Origin: Anoplopoma fimbria
Taxonomy: Eukaryota; Chordata; Actinopteri; Perciformes; Anoplopomatidae
Length of the DNA: 64,000 nucleotides
Reading direction: 5' to 3'
Assembly: GCF_027596085.1 (NCBI RefSeq)
Contig: NC_072465.1
Span: 5,454,102 to 5,518,101, forward strand
Shown: positions 23,901 to 35,742 of the stretch, piece after piece
Numbering within the stretch: position 1 is the first letter of the stretch
How the letters are laid out: every line of letters starts with the position of its first letter
The notes under the pieces: model-generated
Database searches by the model: none
What the model saw: the letters and a program-made list of their open reading frames with translations, nothing else
What the model was told of the DNA's origin: nothing
Translations under genes and position numbers: made by a program

Positions 23901-24479
23901 TGCCGACAGATCCTGCAGTGCATCCTGTCGTCAAAACAAGCACATGAAGTGTGAATATATACCTGTGTGTCTATGAGGGTATTTTAAACATGCATTTCTC
24001 TAAAACCCTTCTTACTACAATTGTAATTACTACTGTAAAGTAAACTCCAGCGTAAACCCCATTCATCCAGTGCTCTAGTTAGGGTAGAAGTAAATGCTCT
24101 AAATAATAGTTATTAGTAACACTTACGAGTTTCATATTGAAATATTAAGGCACTTGGCAGTCAAAGGGCTTTTTGAGAGATTTCCCTCACAGTACAGTAA
24201 AATGAACTAACATGTTACCACTCCACACTGAGAAAATATTTGAACAGTGAAAGGTCGTCAGAGTGCACATCTTACTTTAAAAGGGCAGAGCGGGTCCAGG
24301 CGGCATTGCTTTGCGACCCTCTTGTTGTTGTAGAGGAAGTAGGGGACGTGCTCTGGCGGCAGGGAGATCCTGCTGTAGTTGAGCAGCGGTGCTGGTGGTT
24401 TGCGGTTGACGTTCCCAACCTTCTCAGTGGTGAGCACAGTGAAAGAAGAAATGATGCCCAGCGCTACCAAGAGCAGCAT
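9289..24479 (-). CDS. eogt: EGF domain-specific O-linked GlcNAc transferase (EOGT), complete, 15 coding exons
   Basis: EOGT transfers GlcNAc from UDP-GlcNAc to Ser/Thr of folded EGF repeats (Notch and similar proteins) in the ER lumen. Coding exons, in transcript order: 24479-24276, 23924-23824, 23535-23427, 23193-23099, 23021-22917, 20004-19898, 19599-19496, 18679-18587, 18039-17968, 17124-17038, 10989-10921, 10585-10524, 10344-10225, 9816-9714, 9435-9289. All introns are GT-AG and the phases join into 525 residues, against 527 in human. A hydrophobic N-terminal signal segment (about 1-17) is followed by Cys-rich blocks such as CWGYEKNC. The GT61-type core includes MHGAGLTH at 423-430. The C-terminus is HDEL, the ER-retention signal. 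The start ATG follows a 5' UTR intron. Intron 11 (10990-17037) hosts a tRNA-Glu array, and introns 10 and 6 hold a CA array and tRNA relics respectively. The gene follows tmf1 on the same strand. Confidence 0.97.
12686..12757 (-). tRNA. tRNA-Glu (CTC anticodon), copy 1
   Basis: The 72-nt gene on the minus strand has a 7-bp acceptor stem (TCCCTGG with TCAGGGA), the A-box region GGTCTAGTGGTTAGG, anticodon arm CGGCG-CTCTCAC-CGCCG with anticodon CTC, and B box GGTTCGATTCC. All stems pair. Downstream there is no run of four T within about 40 nt, only TTT groups, so termination may rely on a weak site. It is antisense to nothing: it has the same direction as the host eogt. Confidence 0.95.
13398..13443 (-). 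pseudogene. 5'-half tRNA-Glu relic in duplication unit 1
   Basis: The minus strand reads TCCCTGATGGTCTAGAGGCC, then AGGATTCGGCGCTCTC, which is the acceptor 5' strand, D arm and anticodon arm of tRNA-Glu(CTC). The T arm and the acceptor 3' strand are absent, so it cannot fold as a tRNA. Confidence 0.8.
14316..14387 (-). tRNA. tRNA-Glu (CTC anticodon), copy 2
   Basis: Same 72-nt structure as copy 1. The one difference I see is in the T stem: its first pair is U-G instead of C-G (CCTGGGTTCG on the minus strand). This still pairs, and the B box is intact. It lies in duplication unit 2. Confidence 0.92.
14774..14819 (-). pseudogene. 5'-half tRNA-Glu relic in duplication unit 2
   Basis: Counterpart of the relic at 13398 in the second unit, with the same missing 3' half and a one-base difference. 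The truncation therefore came before the duplication. Confidence 0.8.
15778..15849 (-). tRNA. tRNA-Glu (CTC anticodon), copy 3
   Basis: Identical by eye to copy 1 over all 72 nt, including both internal promoter boxes and the anticodon loop. It lies in the shortened third duplication unit. Confidence 0.95.
16400..16720. repeat. Inverted partial copy of the tRNA-Glu duplication unit
   Basis: Read on the opposite strand, this block matches the unit around copies 1-3. Matching flanks include TTATTGTGCATTTATCAA upstream in the unit and AAATGTCAAATAATTATGAT downstream. The flanks are more diverged than those among copies 1-3, while the tRNA itself is unchanged. Together with unit 3 it forms large inverted arms separated by about half a kilobase. 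Confidence 0.8.
16526..16597 (+). tRNA. tRNA-Glu (CTC anticodon), copy 4, opposite strand
   Basis: The 72-nt sequence is the same as copies 1 and 3 but on the plus strand, antisense to eogt transcription. Acceptor stem, anticodon arm and B box are intact. The downstream sequence is AACACTTTGTTTATG, which again lacks a T4 terminator. Confidence 0.95.
17850..17938. repeat. (CA)n microsatellite in eogt intron 10
   Basis: About 44 uninterrupted CA units, ending 29 bases from the donor end of the eogt exon at 17968-18039. The array therefore sits inside the intron just downstream of that splice site. Confidence 0.97.
20589..20616 (-). pseudogene. 3'-end tRNA-Glu relic
   Basis: On the minus strand, CCCGGGTTCGATTTCC followed by ATTCAGGGAA resembles the T arm and acceptor 3' strand of tRNA-Glu. 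The 5' half is missing. Its downstream flank contains ATTTTGGCC, shared with the relics at 21631 and 22797. Confidence 0.55.
20897..20962 (-). pseudogene. tRNA-Arg(ACG)-like pseudogene
   Basis: The minus strand contains GCGTCTGACTAC, then TTCTAGGTTTGACTCCTGGC and TGGCTCG. This follows vertebrate tRNA-Arg(ACG) closely. About ten bases of the anticodon loop and 3' stem are missing, and the B box carries GGTTTGA for GGTTCGA, so it is not functional. It is in eogt intron 6. Confidence 0.65.
21631..21701 (+). pseudogene. Full-length degenerate tRNA-Glu pseudogene
   Basis: It begins TCCCTGGTGGTCTGGTTGTT and keeps GCTCTCACCAC around the CTC anticodon, but the T arm has decayed (GGTAAGATTCCATG) and stems no longer pair well. 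It is followed by ACATGATTTTGGCC. It is in eogt intron 6, on the strand opposite to eogt. Confidence 0.75.
22797..22823 (+). pseudogene. 3'-end tRNA-Glu-like relic
   Basis: GGGTTCGATCCCCAGAGAAG followed by GAACATGCTTTTGGCC matches the T arm, acceptor end and downstream flank of the relic at 21631. The 5' half is not recognisable. Confidence 0.45.
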
Positions 24480-25853
24480 AGTCAGAATTGCCCAGACATG
24501 TGAAATAGCAGCCTGTCTTCACAGCACTCTGATGAGTGAAAGAAAAGAAATGAAAAGAAGAGGAGAGAGAGAAAGAGAGACACAGACTCAAACTTGCACT
24601 CTGTAATCTTGGTTGAAAGCCCAACACCACAGTTTACAAGCATGTGGCCACAAGCTCCAGGGGATCGGAGCGCCTCACAAGGAAAGGTCCTGTTGCAGGA
24701 TGTGTTACTGACTTTTTTCCGACTGTTGTCTGAGCAATCATAACTGAGACAGAAGGGACAAATGAAAACTGCTGGATGGTAGCAATATGAACTATGCAGG
24801 TCCAGGTGGCCGAAAAAAGTGTAATTATATTTCCATGCTCCATGCAATTTAAGTCTCCAGTATGCATGTGCTTACACAGCCCAAAGCCAGTTCCATTCTT
24901 TACTCCCAAAAATCAATCAATCAATTACCATTTAATATTACAGTGACTACTGTTATTGCAGTAACCACACTGTATGTGCTTTATATCAAATGGCAAAACT
25001 TTTTCACATCTTGAGGAGCTGAGAAGAACTGGCGTTGCTGTATTTAACTTAATCCATTTATAACACTGTATGAACAGTAGTTTTATCACCAGTCATTAAT
25101 TACACATGTTATCACAGAGGTACTTATAAGTAGGAGCTGCTTACTTGTAAAGGGTTAAGTAACAGTAAAACATGAATTGCCATGGGCTGAAACAACTGTG
25201 CTGCTTTGAAACAACGGCTCAATGAGAAACCTCAGGAGGAGAGCTAAGGTTACATGTGAAAACAGTGAAAACACGAGGCTGCTGAGTGACTTCTTGTGTC
25301 TAATTATCTAAAGGTTAAACAGTTTATGTCTTTTTTTTTTTAATGCATTCGTAAAAATAGTCCACCTAGGGTTGTATGCTCCCCTGTATTGTTGCGCGCA
25401 AAGAAGCAAACCTCACTTTGTCCAGCTAGTATCAAACTTTAAGCGTGAATTAGTGAACTCAGCTTTGAAATGACGATGAGGTTGAAGCCAGGACGAGTCA
25501 GTGACTTGATAATGTGAGATACATCTTAAGACTTAAGCTCAGCGGAGATAATTGCGCATTACGTACTCCTTTTCTATTTCAGAGGGTACAATATGCTGTG
25601 TACTTTATTGAAGGCTCATATCTGAAATATTCATGTAGCGGCTAACATGTCATTTAGCGTTAGTTCTTGACAAAGCCCATAAGGGGTATGGGCGTTAATT
25701 CAAGCTGTAAGTTACCAATGTGGCTTCAACAGAACGGAGCAGGAGGATATATATTAACATGTCCATGGTGTGAACACGTCTGAGGGGCACTAATCTCACT
25801 GTCAGCGGTCCTCTAGAGTAGGTTGGTTTCAGTTTGAGAGAAAGGAGGTTTAC

Positions 25854-25985
25854 CTGAATGCAAAGCCTGCGTTTCTCCAGACTGAAGCGATGATGTTGCC
25901 GGTGGTCGCCATAACACCGGAAACCTTGTGGCGGCTTGTAATGCGCAGTGACGGCCGCAGGATGGCGCTGTGCACCACACTTTCT
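25854..25985 (-). promoter_or_regulatory. eogt: eogt 5' non-coding exon and promoter region
   Basis: On the minus strand a GC-rich stretch ends at the donor TTCAG|GTAAAC (last exon base 25854). The next acceptor is at 24529-24530, so the ATG exon spans 24528-24276. The leader contains upstream ORFs. The first starts with ATGGCGACC in this exon, crosses the intron and ends after about 22 codons. A five-codon ORF follows just before the real start. The upper limit of the exon (TSS) is a guess. CCGGAAA, a possible ETS site, lies at about 25917. Confidence 0.7.
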
Positions 25986-26454
25986 CCCGGGAGTGCTCCC
26001 AAGCCTAGATGCTATGAGAGCTCTCTACAAGGTTTCTTTTAAAAAAGGGCCATTATACTGTAAATGTTGACAACAAACAAAGATAAATAGTCTTTTAATT
26101 AGGTAAATAAAAGGCTGAGCTCAGAAATTGGAAAATAAATAATTATCAGACAGTTTTACAAATCATTGTTCAATCTGACATACATGCAACACAATGTTAA
26201 CAATTAAATGTTTCCTGTGTAGATAATCTCGTATATGTACCATCAACATGTCTGTTAATTTAATTAAACGTGTTTCAGTCACACTTTTACAAGTATGGCT
26301 AATCCTGTGTAAAAAACATGGAGATTAAGACTTTTGCGCATACTTGATATTATTAAGTATTTTGTATGAATATTATAAAAATGCAGACTTCTAATGTGTG
26401 AATCCTTACAATTCAAATCAAGAATCATGGTATTATTCACCACCCAAATAAATG

Positions 26455-26460
26455 TTTATT
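26455..26460 (-). terminator. Candidate tmf1 polyadenylation signal (AATAAA)
   Basis: Minus-strand AATAAA about 590 bases past the tmf1 stop. It leaves about 0.5 kb before the eogt promoter. The stretch 26461-27046 would be the tmf1 3' UTR. It is AT-rich and shows no other feature. Confidence 0.45.
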
Positions 26461-27046
26461 AATTTACATATTTATAAGGTTTAAAATCCAATCTTTCTTT
26501 CTTCGGATTTCAATCGCAGACTACTCTCATGTTTACACCACATTTTGTGATTTGCAAGGAGATAAAAACAATACATAAAATTCTCTGTACAATATCGTTT
26601 TATATATTTCTTAAACCATTCTGATTATGCATTAAGAAAGGAACAAAGATGAATTTGTATAGTGCAAAAAAACCTTGACTATCTCCCAACAGTTGTACAC
26701 TGTTCATACAATACTATGAAAAGGTTTAAACATGAGAAATGAAGCCAGAAGCAAAGTTGGTACATATGCCAAATATCTCAAATCGACACCTGAATCACAA
26801 TCTATGGCTACCCTTCATACTGATTCTGTAAGAATATATTGTATGTTATGCATAATCCCAACATCCCCACTTAAATATAGCATTTGATAATTCATTCAAA
26901 TAAAATAGATAAGGGTAAGAGTTTTCTTTTGACACAGTGTTTAAGCTAAATTCTCTGCATATTATTTTCCTGTGAATGCACGTGTGGCTAAGATGGTAAA
27001 TTGTTTTGTTTGTGGGAGTCCCAGAAGTAACACAGTTAAAAACGGT

Positions 27047-30000
27047 TTATTTCTGGTTCTTCAGCAGTTCATCAATCTGGGTTTTGTACATGTTCTTCAC
27101 GTCTTCAAGGTCGAGTCTCAGCTCCTCTGCCTCTTCAGCCTTTTCTCCATACATCTGCAGGATAGTGTTGTGCCTCTGCTCCAGATCCTGCAATGCACAA
27201 CCACACTAATTAGAAGAACCTTTGCAGATACAGCATAAAGGTATCCTGTATCTGCTTGTACAGCCCTTACCTTGAGTTGAACTTTCAACTTGGGGATCTC
27301 CTTCACCATCTCCTCCATCTCATCGTTTTGATTGGTGAGTCGGACCAGCTCTTCTGCCATCACAGAACGACTCCTCTCTAGACTGGATATCTCAAGCTGC
27401 AAAAACAGGAGGACAGAAAGAGGGTACAACGCAATGTTTTTTAGTGCAAAGCATGATCCCTTTTTTTATCCAAATGTTAATTTTGCTGTTGATATGTTTT
27501 GTTTTACCATATTTAAATACTTTTTTGTAACTGTAAGGAAACATTGCAGATTTGGCCAACCTTCTGTCTGCAGACAGGTGGTGCTGACACAAGCAGAACC
27601 ATCAAACTAATACAAACATTTTTAAGAAGCTTTATGTAGCTTTGTTCTGAATTGCTACCTGCAGTTGTGTTATCTCTCCTTCTCTGAGTTTGAGCTGGGA
27701 CTGGAGGTTCTCTATGAAGCTGGAGCCTCCAGACAGCCTGGCGGCCTCGTACAGGTTGGTCCCGCTCATCGACATCGACATGGTCATGGTACCCAGAGAG
27801 TGGTCTAAACAGTCATCCTGTGGAAGAATGAAACAAAAGTACAGGGCGGGTCAAGCTACACAAATCAAAGCATGCACGGACAGACTAATCATCGTGATCA
27901 TTCCCAGCGTGTACCTGGGAGAGAATAGAGGTGTGTAGACCAGCATTGTCTGCCCCACTGATGGAGCTAGAGCGGGACAAGGAGGGTGTGGAAGAGGCTG
28001 GAGGTTCTCCTACAGAGTGGGTCAAGGTCTTCCGCTCCTAATAGGAAAAAAATTCACAACTTTAACAGAACAGAATGAAGACATCTTAACTGTTTAAATT
28101 GAGAATTCTCAAGGGATGAAACAGACTAAACATTGATAATATCTTAATAGTCCTAAACCTTTTCCTTGAGGGCCTCATGTGCCAGGTAGCATTTCTTCTT
28201 CTCTTGCTCCACCTTCATCTTCTCCATCTCTAATTGATTGGTCAGCAGCAGCTGGTGGAAGAAGCAAAACGATGCACATGAGGGACTTGTTTCATAGAGG
28301 AGAACAACAAGAGTAGGAGGGAGCATTAAGGTACCTTTTCTTTCTTGGTCTCTTCTACCATGCGAATGTGTTCTCCTCGTAGATTTTCCAAATCAACGTG
28401 CTCCCTACATTGAGATAACGAGCAATAAGTCACTACAAACAATCAACTGTATCACAGACAAAACCAGTGAAATACCCCATAAGAGACGCCCATAATTAAA
28501 TTAGACGAGCAAGTGTACAATATAATGACAATCTAACAATATAACTGAAAAAAGGAGATATACTGTTCCCCAATCGGCCACAAGCTGTATACAATATTAG
28601 CTTAAATTGTCATATTTTCAGAGAAACATAATTTACACCTTTCAGTAGGAGTTAAAAAGTCTCCAAGGTAGCCAGGGGTCAAACTAAGTATCTTCTACTC
28701 CGTAATCAAATGCGTTAACCATTGAACCACTAGCCCTTTAACAGTGACTTGACTTCTCACAAAAGTTAACCATGTGGCAGAGAGGCCAAGTGTGCATGCA
28801 TGAGTGCTGCCAGGGGGGCGTCCCTCTGGCCTCTGCTTCACACTCTGCATCACAGATGGGTTTGTTGTGAGACAAAAACCCTCTCCAGGAATCATTAGCA
28901 TTACAAGGAGAGATGTGGTAACTGCATTTTACCTCAACAGTTCCACACGTTTGTTTCTACCCAGAGAAAACTATGTCAATTATATTCACAATTTAAACAT
29001 GTAAAACATCCAACAAAAGTTAGATAATCACGGTAAAATAATAAAGAAATAATAAGTCAATGCAGCATAAAATTCACTGTCTACTAATGTTTTAAAATAT
29101 GGTTTCCAATAACAATGACATAAATAAAGCTAACTTCAGACAAGACAAAAACATTTGGACTCAGCACTTATTGATCAACCTTATCAGTTCACATTCTAGG
29201 CTTGAGTTTTAAGTTGCACTTTGCTACCTGCTGCTCTCATCCTCAAGTTTCTCTCTCTTGGTCTTCTCAGCATCCACCTGTGCCAGGAGTCGGGCCTTCT
29301 CCTGACGGAACAGGGAGTTCTGGGACTCCAGAGAGGCCAGCTGGGACTTGATGGCCAGAAGGTCTTCTGTTGCTGATCGTTCCTTCTCCACTGCAACAGC
29401 CAGCTGTGCCTGGGCATCCGCTGTTGAAAAGAAAAGGGAGACCAAAAAAAGATGTAAAGCGTTTTGCTTACTTTGTACAAAACTGTATTTTGGCTTTTGT
29501 TTTACACATACAGTAAAACTCCTCTTACCTAGCCTATCAGAGATGTTCTTCTCCAGTTTTTCCCAGGATGCAGTCTGTCCACCCAGTGAGGCCTGTAAGT
29601 TCTCAATCTGCCGCAGTAGGGGTCGTGTTGCCGAGGTAACACTCTGACTGAGCTCCTGGTTCCTTGTCTCTGCCTCCTGAAGCCTCTGTGGAAGATGAAA
29701 CGACAAAAACGGTGTGCATTCATTTAATTAATTCTGCCTGGTCAAACTTCTGGTTATTTCTACCTCTTGCCAAAGGGAACCAGCATGGTAGGACATTTTC
29801 TAACCAGCATATTATGTTACCTGCTGCAGCTCACTGATTTCCTCCCTCAAATAATCTTCTTTTCTTCCTTGCTGTTGCTCAGCCCTCTGCAGAGCCAGTC
29901 TCAGGTCAGCCACCTATACACAACATTAAAGAGAGTTAATAAAGGATTTACTGTTAAACTTTGCAGTGTTTCAAGTGAATGTGTAATACAGAAAGTAAGG

Positions 30001-33000
30001 AACAATAAATCAGAAACTGTTCAGGCTTACTTTCATCTATGTGTGAAATTACATAAAAAAATACAGCATTAGTATGCTTTATTGGCCTTGGTAACTGACA
30101 ATTTCTATCTGGCTTAGGTAGCATCTCCAACAAAATAGTCAAGAACATGCTGTAGACATTCACTATAATCACCATTGCAATTTTGAGAATGAAACAGGTG
30201 CAGTGGAATAAAATCTGGGTATAGTGAAGAAAGCACACACCGTCAACCATGTGTGCTTGTATGAATGAGTAATCATAACAGGTAAATATTTGGTTCTGGG
30301 CCACAGTATCTCCTGTACTAGGGGAAATTATTTGCAGCAAATAAAAGCTGCACAACTGACTCCCCTTTGAGTATTGAGGTTTATTGAAGCTGCACCAAAG
30401 CCTACTGTAGAGTAAACGTATCGTGTAACGCATGCAAGGTGTGTTGGGTTGCTCATGCAGCAGCAAACTAGCATGTCTGATGAGCCTTCGACGCTTTACT
30501 TACATGCAAAGCCAACAGATGTGTCTACAGCCCGAGTCTGTTTTACCTGATCGGCCAGAGCCTCTTGTTGCATCCTGGCCTCCTCCTGAGCCTTCTCGAG
30601 AGCCAGGCTCAGCTGCCCCTTGGCCTGTGTTTCCCTGCTGTGAGCTGCCTCTTCGGCCTCACTCGTTCTGCTGACATGTGCCTTGTGAAGTACTGCCAGC
30701 TCCCTGACAACAGAGACGTTGAAGTAGACCATCAACATCATAACCCTATTACAGTGCCGTCCCTATTTTTAAGAACAGTGGGACATTTGTTGTTGTCTGG
30801 CTCTGTACTTCAGCACACTGGAGCTGAAATGAAACAATGACGATGGGGCATTTATTATTTAAGTACATGCCTATTTGTACGATAACTCTCTGTCCCCGTC
30901 AAACTGGGGGACTATGTATTAAAGTGGTTACGATTCCCTTACTGTTCACTCAATGTAGATATAAACATCTTCAAATAAAAAGGTGGAAGTCAACACGTTA
31001 ACCTACATTTTCATTGCATCATTTCAAATCCAATACACCCAAGTACCTCACAATAAATGTGTCACCTTTCAAATACATAGTCTGGACTGTTTACTTTGCA
31101 AACCATGAAATATTCAATGAGGTGTAAAGTACAATACAATTGCTGGCTTGTGAGATTAAATTCACAGTCAGAGCCCTCGTCGTCGTTAGTATTCAGTTTC
31201 AACAGAAGGGTGTGTCAGTGTTTACTTATAAGAGCTGTCCAGAGCAGCCTGGAGGCTCCTGTTCGTCTCCTGCAGCTCCTCAGAGTCGGTCTGCAGCCTG
31301 CTGAGCTCCTTCTCCTGCCGCTCCACCACAGCGTTCAACTTCTTGATGTTCTCCCTGTGCTGTTTCTCCACCTCTTCCTTCCCATCTAGAACCTAAAACA
31401 CACAAAAAACACTTGACTTTCAGCCATGATTATACTACATTTGGTTACTTAAGCTAATCATAACTAATACTATAAAATAGTGAAAAGTGCTGTTACTGAT
31501 AAAAAAAAATGTCAAGACTTTGGGGAAAAATAAATAATGTTTTACATAGGTAATGATAAAATACAAACAGATAGCGGTAATTAAAGTGGTAAATGGATGA
31601 CAAGTAACATAACAACACCATGAAAATTAATTATAATTTTTTCCATCCCCACACAGGCAAAACATTCAGAAGCGTTGTAAATAAATGTACTTATGCAAGT
31701 TAGACAGTGTAGGATAACAAGTCCCATCTGGTGACATTAACTCAAGTTTTTTCTAATTAAAAGCCAAAAGCATGTCAAACAATTGAATAGCAAAAATAGT
31801 CCATAGCCATTTTATTGCGCCTTCTAACAACACCAAACCCCAACTGGTCAACCTCACTTCCTCCAATTGAAACAAAGTAACATCAGGATGGAAATGCTGC
31901 TAACTCAAACTGTTAGTTTTGAATAGGTTTACTAGAGCAAGCCTAAATTTGCTTGTAAAAAAATATTACATCTTAACTTAAGATTTAAACCTCACAATGA
32001 AACAAACTTGAAATTTAATTCGAACAACACTTAAATGAAAACGTGGGGTAAAAAAATCTAACTAAAATGTAGATAAAGTTCCTCTGAATCAAAATGAATA
32101 GTAACTGATAACGACAACTTATTCCCATATCACTAAACCTCAAAAGTGCTTAAAGCAGTCCTTTCACAATTGCACTCAAAACATTAATTCTATCGTTCAA
32201 CCAACATTTTTAGCTATGCAATAAAATCCGACCTGCTGCAGTTGCCTGAGCTCCTCCTCCTGCTCCTTGATTTTCCTCTGTTGCTTGGTGATCCTTGTGT
32301 CGCTTTCCTTCTCCTTCACACGCAGTTTCTTGATGATGTTGCTGTGCTGCAGCTGCTGCTTGGACAACTTTTCGCCTGAAAGTGACAAAAATAAGTCTTT
32401 CACGGCTTAGTGCTGTCCTGACCACAACTTTTTTTGAAGTTAGATATAGTAAAAGCAGCTTTGGTACTATGTGAGACCGATCTGGCTTTATGTTGAACAT
32501 TTCCTCTCTGGAGTGGTATTAAGTGGGTTGGTGGAGGTGAAGAATTATAGTCTGCTACATAAATGAGTCTTACCTTCCTCCAGCAGGCCTCTGATCTGCT
32601 CTTCCTTCTCTCTGATGATCTCCAGTGTATCACTGGAGTGAAGTCTTGTAGAAAGCTCCTCTCGCAGGCCTTTTATTTCCTGTTGCATAGAGAAATGTCC
32701 TCTTTGACACAGACTTTGGACATTTGGATTTTTAATTTCAACATAATAGTAGATAAATATGGGTTAGTTAAAAAAACAATAAACCCTTTTTAGCTATTGG
32801 AAAACTAATCTAAATGTACTGCTGATGGAGTAGAAGGAGAGTGGAGCCTCAGATCCCTTACCTTCTTGGCTATGTCTCTTTCTTTGCATGCCAGCTGACC
32901 CTTCCTCTCCACATCTGCTATGCGCTGTGTGAACTCATCCTTTAGGGACTGAACAGTGGAGCTCTCCTCCTTCAAGGTTATCACTTCACTAGAGGATGAA

Positions 33001-35742
33001 CAGAGTCATTAGTGGAGGAGCATTTTGTCAAATGCTATACAGCCTCAGAGCCAAGACTGCTTGTAAAGCTCTGCAGGAGTAGATTATTTTAAGAATTTAA
33101 CAATCACTGTGACTTAATGAAAACATTTTGTTTCAGTGTAGTTACGATAATTACATAATTAAATAAAAGGTATATAAATAAATACCAAATAAAACTTGAT
33201 TGTAGCTTCATTCACAAGATCAACAAGTTCATTACCCAATACGGTGGCACTATGTTACCTTGTCTGGTAAAACAGGTTTCTTAACATTGTTTACAGTGCC
33301 ATTGTGTACCAGGTGTGTGTGTCGTATACTCACTCTTTGAGGTTGTCACACTGCTCCTCCAGCCTGGCCTTGTCTTTGCTGACTGCCAGCAGCTGAGACT
33401 CTCTCTTCTCAAGGCGGCTTGAGAGCTCGTCAATGACCTGCAACATGTCCACAACATTGTATTGTGTTTAAAACAGCAGATGCACAGAATAGCCTAAAAA
33501 TAAAAATTCACTCATAAGAAGAGTAGTGTGATCTTGCTTAAATATACTGTGAGGGTTTTATGGTTGCCTTCTTCGTATAACATAACAAATTCTGTGATAA
33601 AGAGAAATACTGATTTTTGAACCAATGTTTTTGACCAACATTTCTGACAATATATTGGCAGATATTTTAAAATACACTAGAGTTCATTGTTTTCAAACAC
33701 ATGGCAAAATTGCAATTAAATCTATTAGACGGGTGAAACAAGCTCTAAATAATTTATGGAAATATGACGTGATAGTGTAGCAAAGTTATTCATATCTATT
33801 TTGCATTAAGGCTTAGAAAAATACTGAGCTGGTTGAAATGCAAACAGTTGTTACCGCAGAGTTATACTTATTTTTCAATTATTTTCTTATATACCATGTA
33901 CATGTTTTTTTTCAGAGCAGTGTGTGTATATACTGTGTATATATATATAGATATCATATTTGTTTTTAACTTTTTCAAAGAGTGGCAAGACAAACAGTCC
34001 ATACTGAAGGTAAGGTGTTTATGAAGTTGAAACTAAATTGACTTTGTCAACATACATAACTTACATATGTATATGTAGATAAAACAAATATTAACAATTG
34101 ATACTGTCAGCCACATAGGAACACAATGGTTATAATACCTTTTGAAGCTCCAAAATCTGAACGGTCGAGACACTTTTCATCTCTTCTGTGATTGGTGGAG
34201 TGATCTGTTCCTCAGCTTTGGAGGTGAGATCAGAGAGTGTGACATTAGCCTCAGATTCCTGTTCCATCAACTCTTCTGGCTGCTCACTGTTGACAGGTGT
34301 AGCACTCCGCCCACTCTCCTCCATCTCATCCAGCGATTGCTCCCTCATTGTTTCTGTAAAGCCCTCTTCCTCATCTTCTTCCTTTTCCGCCACTCCATCT
34401 TCCTCCTGCTGGCATACAGCTGACGATACTGTTAAAGGCGTAGGGCCTGCAGTGACAGACGCTAGTGTCCGACTGCCAGGGATGTCATCATCTGAGTTAA
34501 CCTCACTGACACTCCGGCTATCCAATGACTGCACACTGAATGAATCTATACGTTCAAATGCGTCCGAGGACGAGCCACAGCTCTCTGTGAGTTTGGAATA
34601 GTCCTCCAGACGGGGGAAATCTCCACAGGTGGAGGCAGTGAGGAGCTGGAAGGAGCCCTGCATCAGGTGAAGGCCAGCCTTGCCCTCCCCAGTTTCTTGT
34701 CTGGAGCTGGCTGAACTCTCACTCAACACGGACTCATGGTCAAGCACTTCAATGTCACTGGTGGTAGAGGTTCCTGAGGAGAAAGCGCTGACTGGTGGAG
34801 AGGGGGTATCATTTTGACGGTCCTCCACCTTTGAGTCTTTATGCTCTATGAGTACTTCCTTAGATGGTGGGGAGGGCGAAGGATCACAAGGTGTAGAGTT
34901 CATAGGTTCAGAGGTGACAGCAGCAGGTTCTGGTGAATCTGTAGTGTCCTGCTCAATCTGGTGATCTGGTGGAGTCTCTGACTGCTCTGTTTCTGTGTCT
35001 ACAGAAACTGTAGAGCCAACATCTGTTTTTCCACTGCTCTTGTCACTGTCAGGGTTACAAGGAAGGTCACTGGAAGAAGATGGAGAAACCGGCTGCAGGA
35101 GGATAGTGTCTGCATAAGGTTCTGCTGGTGCGGACTCAAGCTCTACTGGCTGGTTCTCAGCAACTGTCTGGTTCTCATGACTCTCATCGTCAGGTGCTGA
35201 CATTTCAGTCTCCACTTCTTTTTGTGCCACGGCCTCTTCGTCGTTTTTCTTTTCCTTCTCCTGAGGCCGCCCTTGAGACTTAGCAGGGGGCACAGACACT
35301 ACCTGGGTGTTGGTGACACCTTGTACATCTCCGGGAGGCAGAAAAGCACTAAAAAAGTTTTCGGATTCATCCACAACTGTGCGGGTGACAGGCGTAGTAA
35401 TGGCCTCAGAGGAAGGAGGAGGAGTGGTGGTCTTTTCCTCAGGAGGCGCTTCCCACTGCGTCATTCCCCATCCTCCACTTAGTGACAGCTTCCCAGGTAT
35501 TGTAACATCTGACAAAAAAAAAGAAATGGTACCACCAGTTGTAGCAGTAATCTGAAATATGCATATAGCAACATTAGCTTTTACCACCCTATGTTACACT
35601 ACTTACCATCAAAGGGCATTACAACGGTGTCACCCCACTGGTCCTCTTCTTTGATGTCCAGAACTCGGTCGATTGACTTCTGAGCCGTCGTTAAAGCTTG
35701 TTTGGCGAAGCTGGAGAGATGAGACGCGTTGAACCAACTCAT
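27047..35742 (-). CDS. tmf1: TATA element modulatory factor 1 / golgin TMF1 (ARA160), complete, 17 coding exons
   Basis: TMF1 is a trans-Golgi coiled-coil golgin. Its N-terminus captures intra-Golgi vesicles and its C-terminus binds Rab6. It was first described as a TATA-element and androgen-receptor binding factor. Exons: 35742-35607, 35508-34139, 33437-33334, 32988-32862, 32679-32574, 32375-32233, 31392-31226, 30703-30547, 29913-29821, 29685-29529, 29420-29228, 28404-28335, 28251-28159, 28037-27915, 27817-27659, 27396-27271, 27187-27047. All are in phase, giving 1154 residues (human 1093). It starts MSWFNASHLSSFAKQAL, the conserved Trp-containing capture region. The large exon 2 (residues 46-502) is acidic and Ser/Thr/Pro-rich, and includes the conserved DESENFFSAFL and SSASSRQET blocks. 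Residues about 503-972 and 1050-1154 are Glu/Lys/Gln-rich coiled coil, broken by a Ser-rich stretch (SLSRSSSISG). The extra length is mostly in exon 2. Confidence 0.97.
28664..28736 (-). pseudogene. tRNA-Arg(ACG) pseudogene in tmf1 intron 11
   Basis: The minus strand reads GGGCTAGTGGTTCAATGG, then TTAACGC, TTGATTACGGAG and TAGAAGATACTTAGTTTGAC, then CCCTGGCTA. It is full length and follows tRNA-Arg(ACG), with TACG kept at the anticodon. The B box is GTTTGACCCC and the acceptor stem is mismatched, so it is probably inactive. Confidence 0.7.

Noticed and set aside
28806..28823. Possible CTCF site around GCTGCCAGGGGGGCGTCC
   Set aside because: It has an extra G and lacks the CCAC-N-A part of the core, so the match is too weak.
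34188..34601. Plus-strand open frame opposite tmf1 exon 2
   Set aside because: It is a shadow of the tmf1 coding strand, whose reading frame is confirmed by similarity and splice phases.
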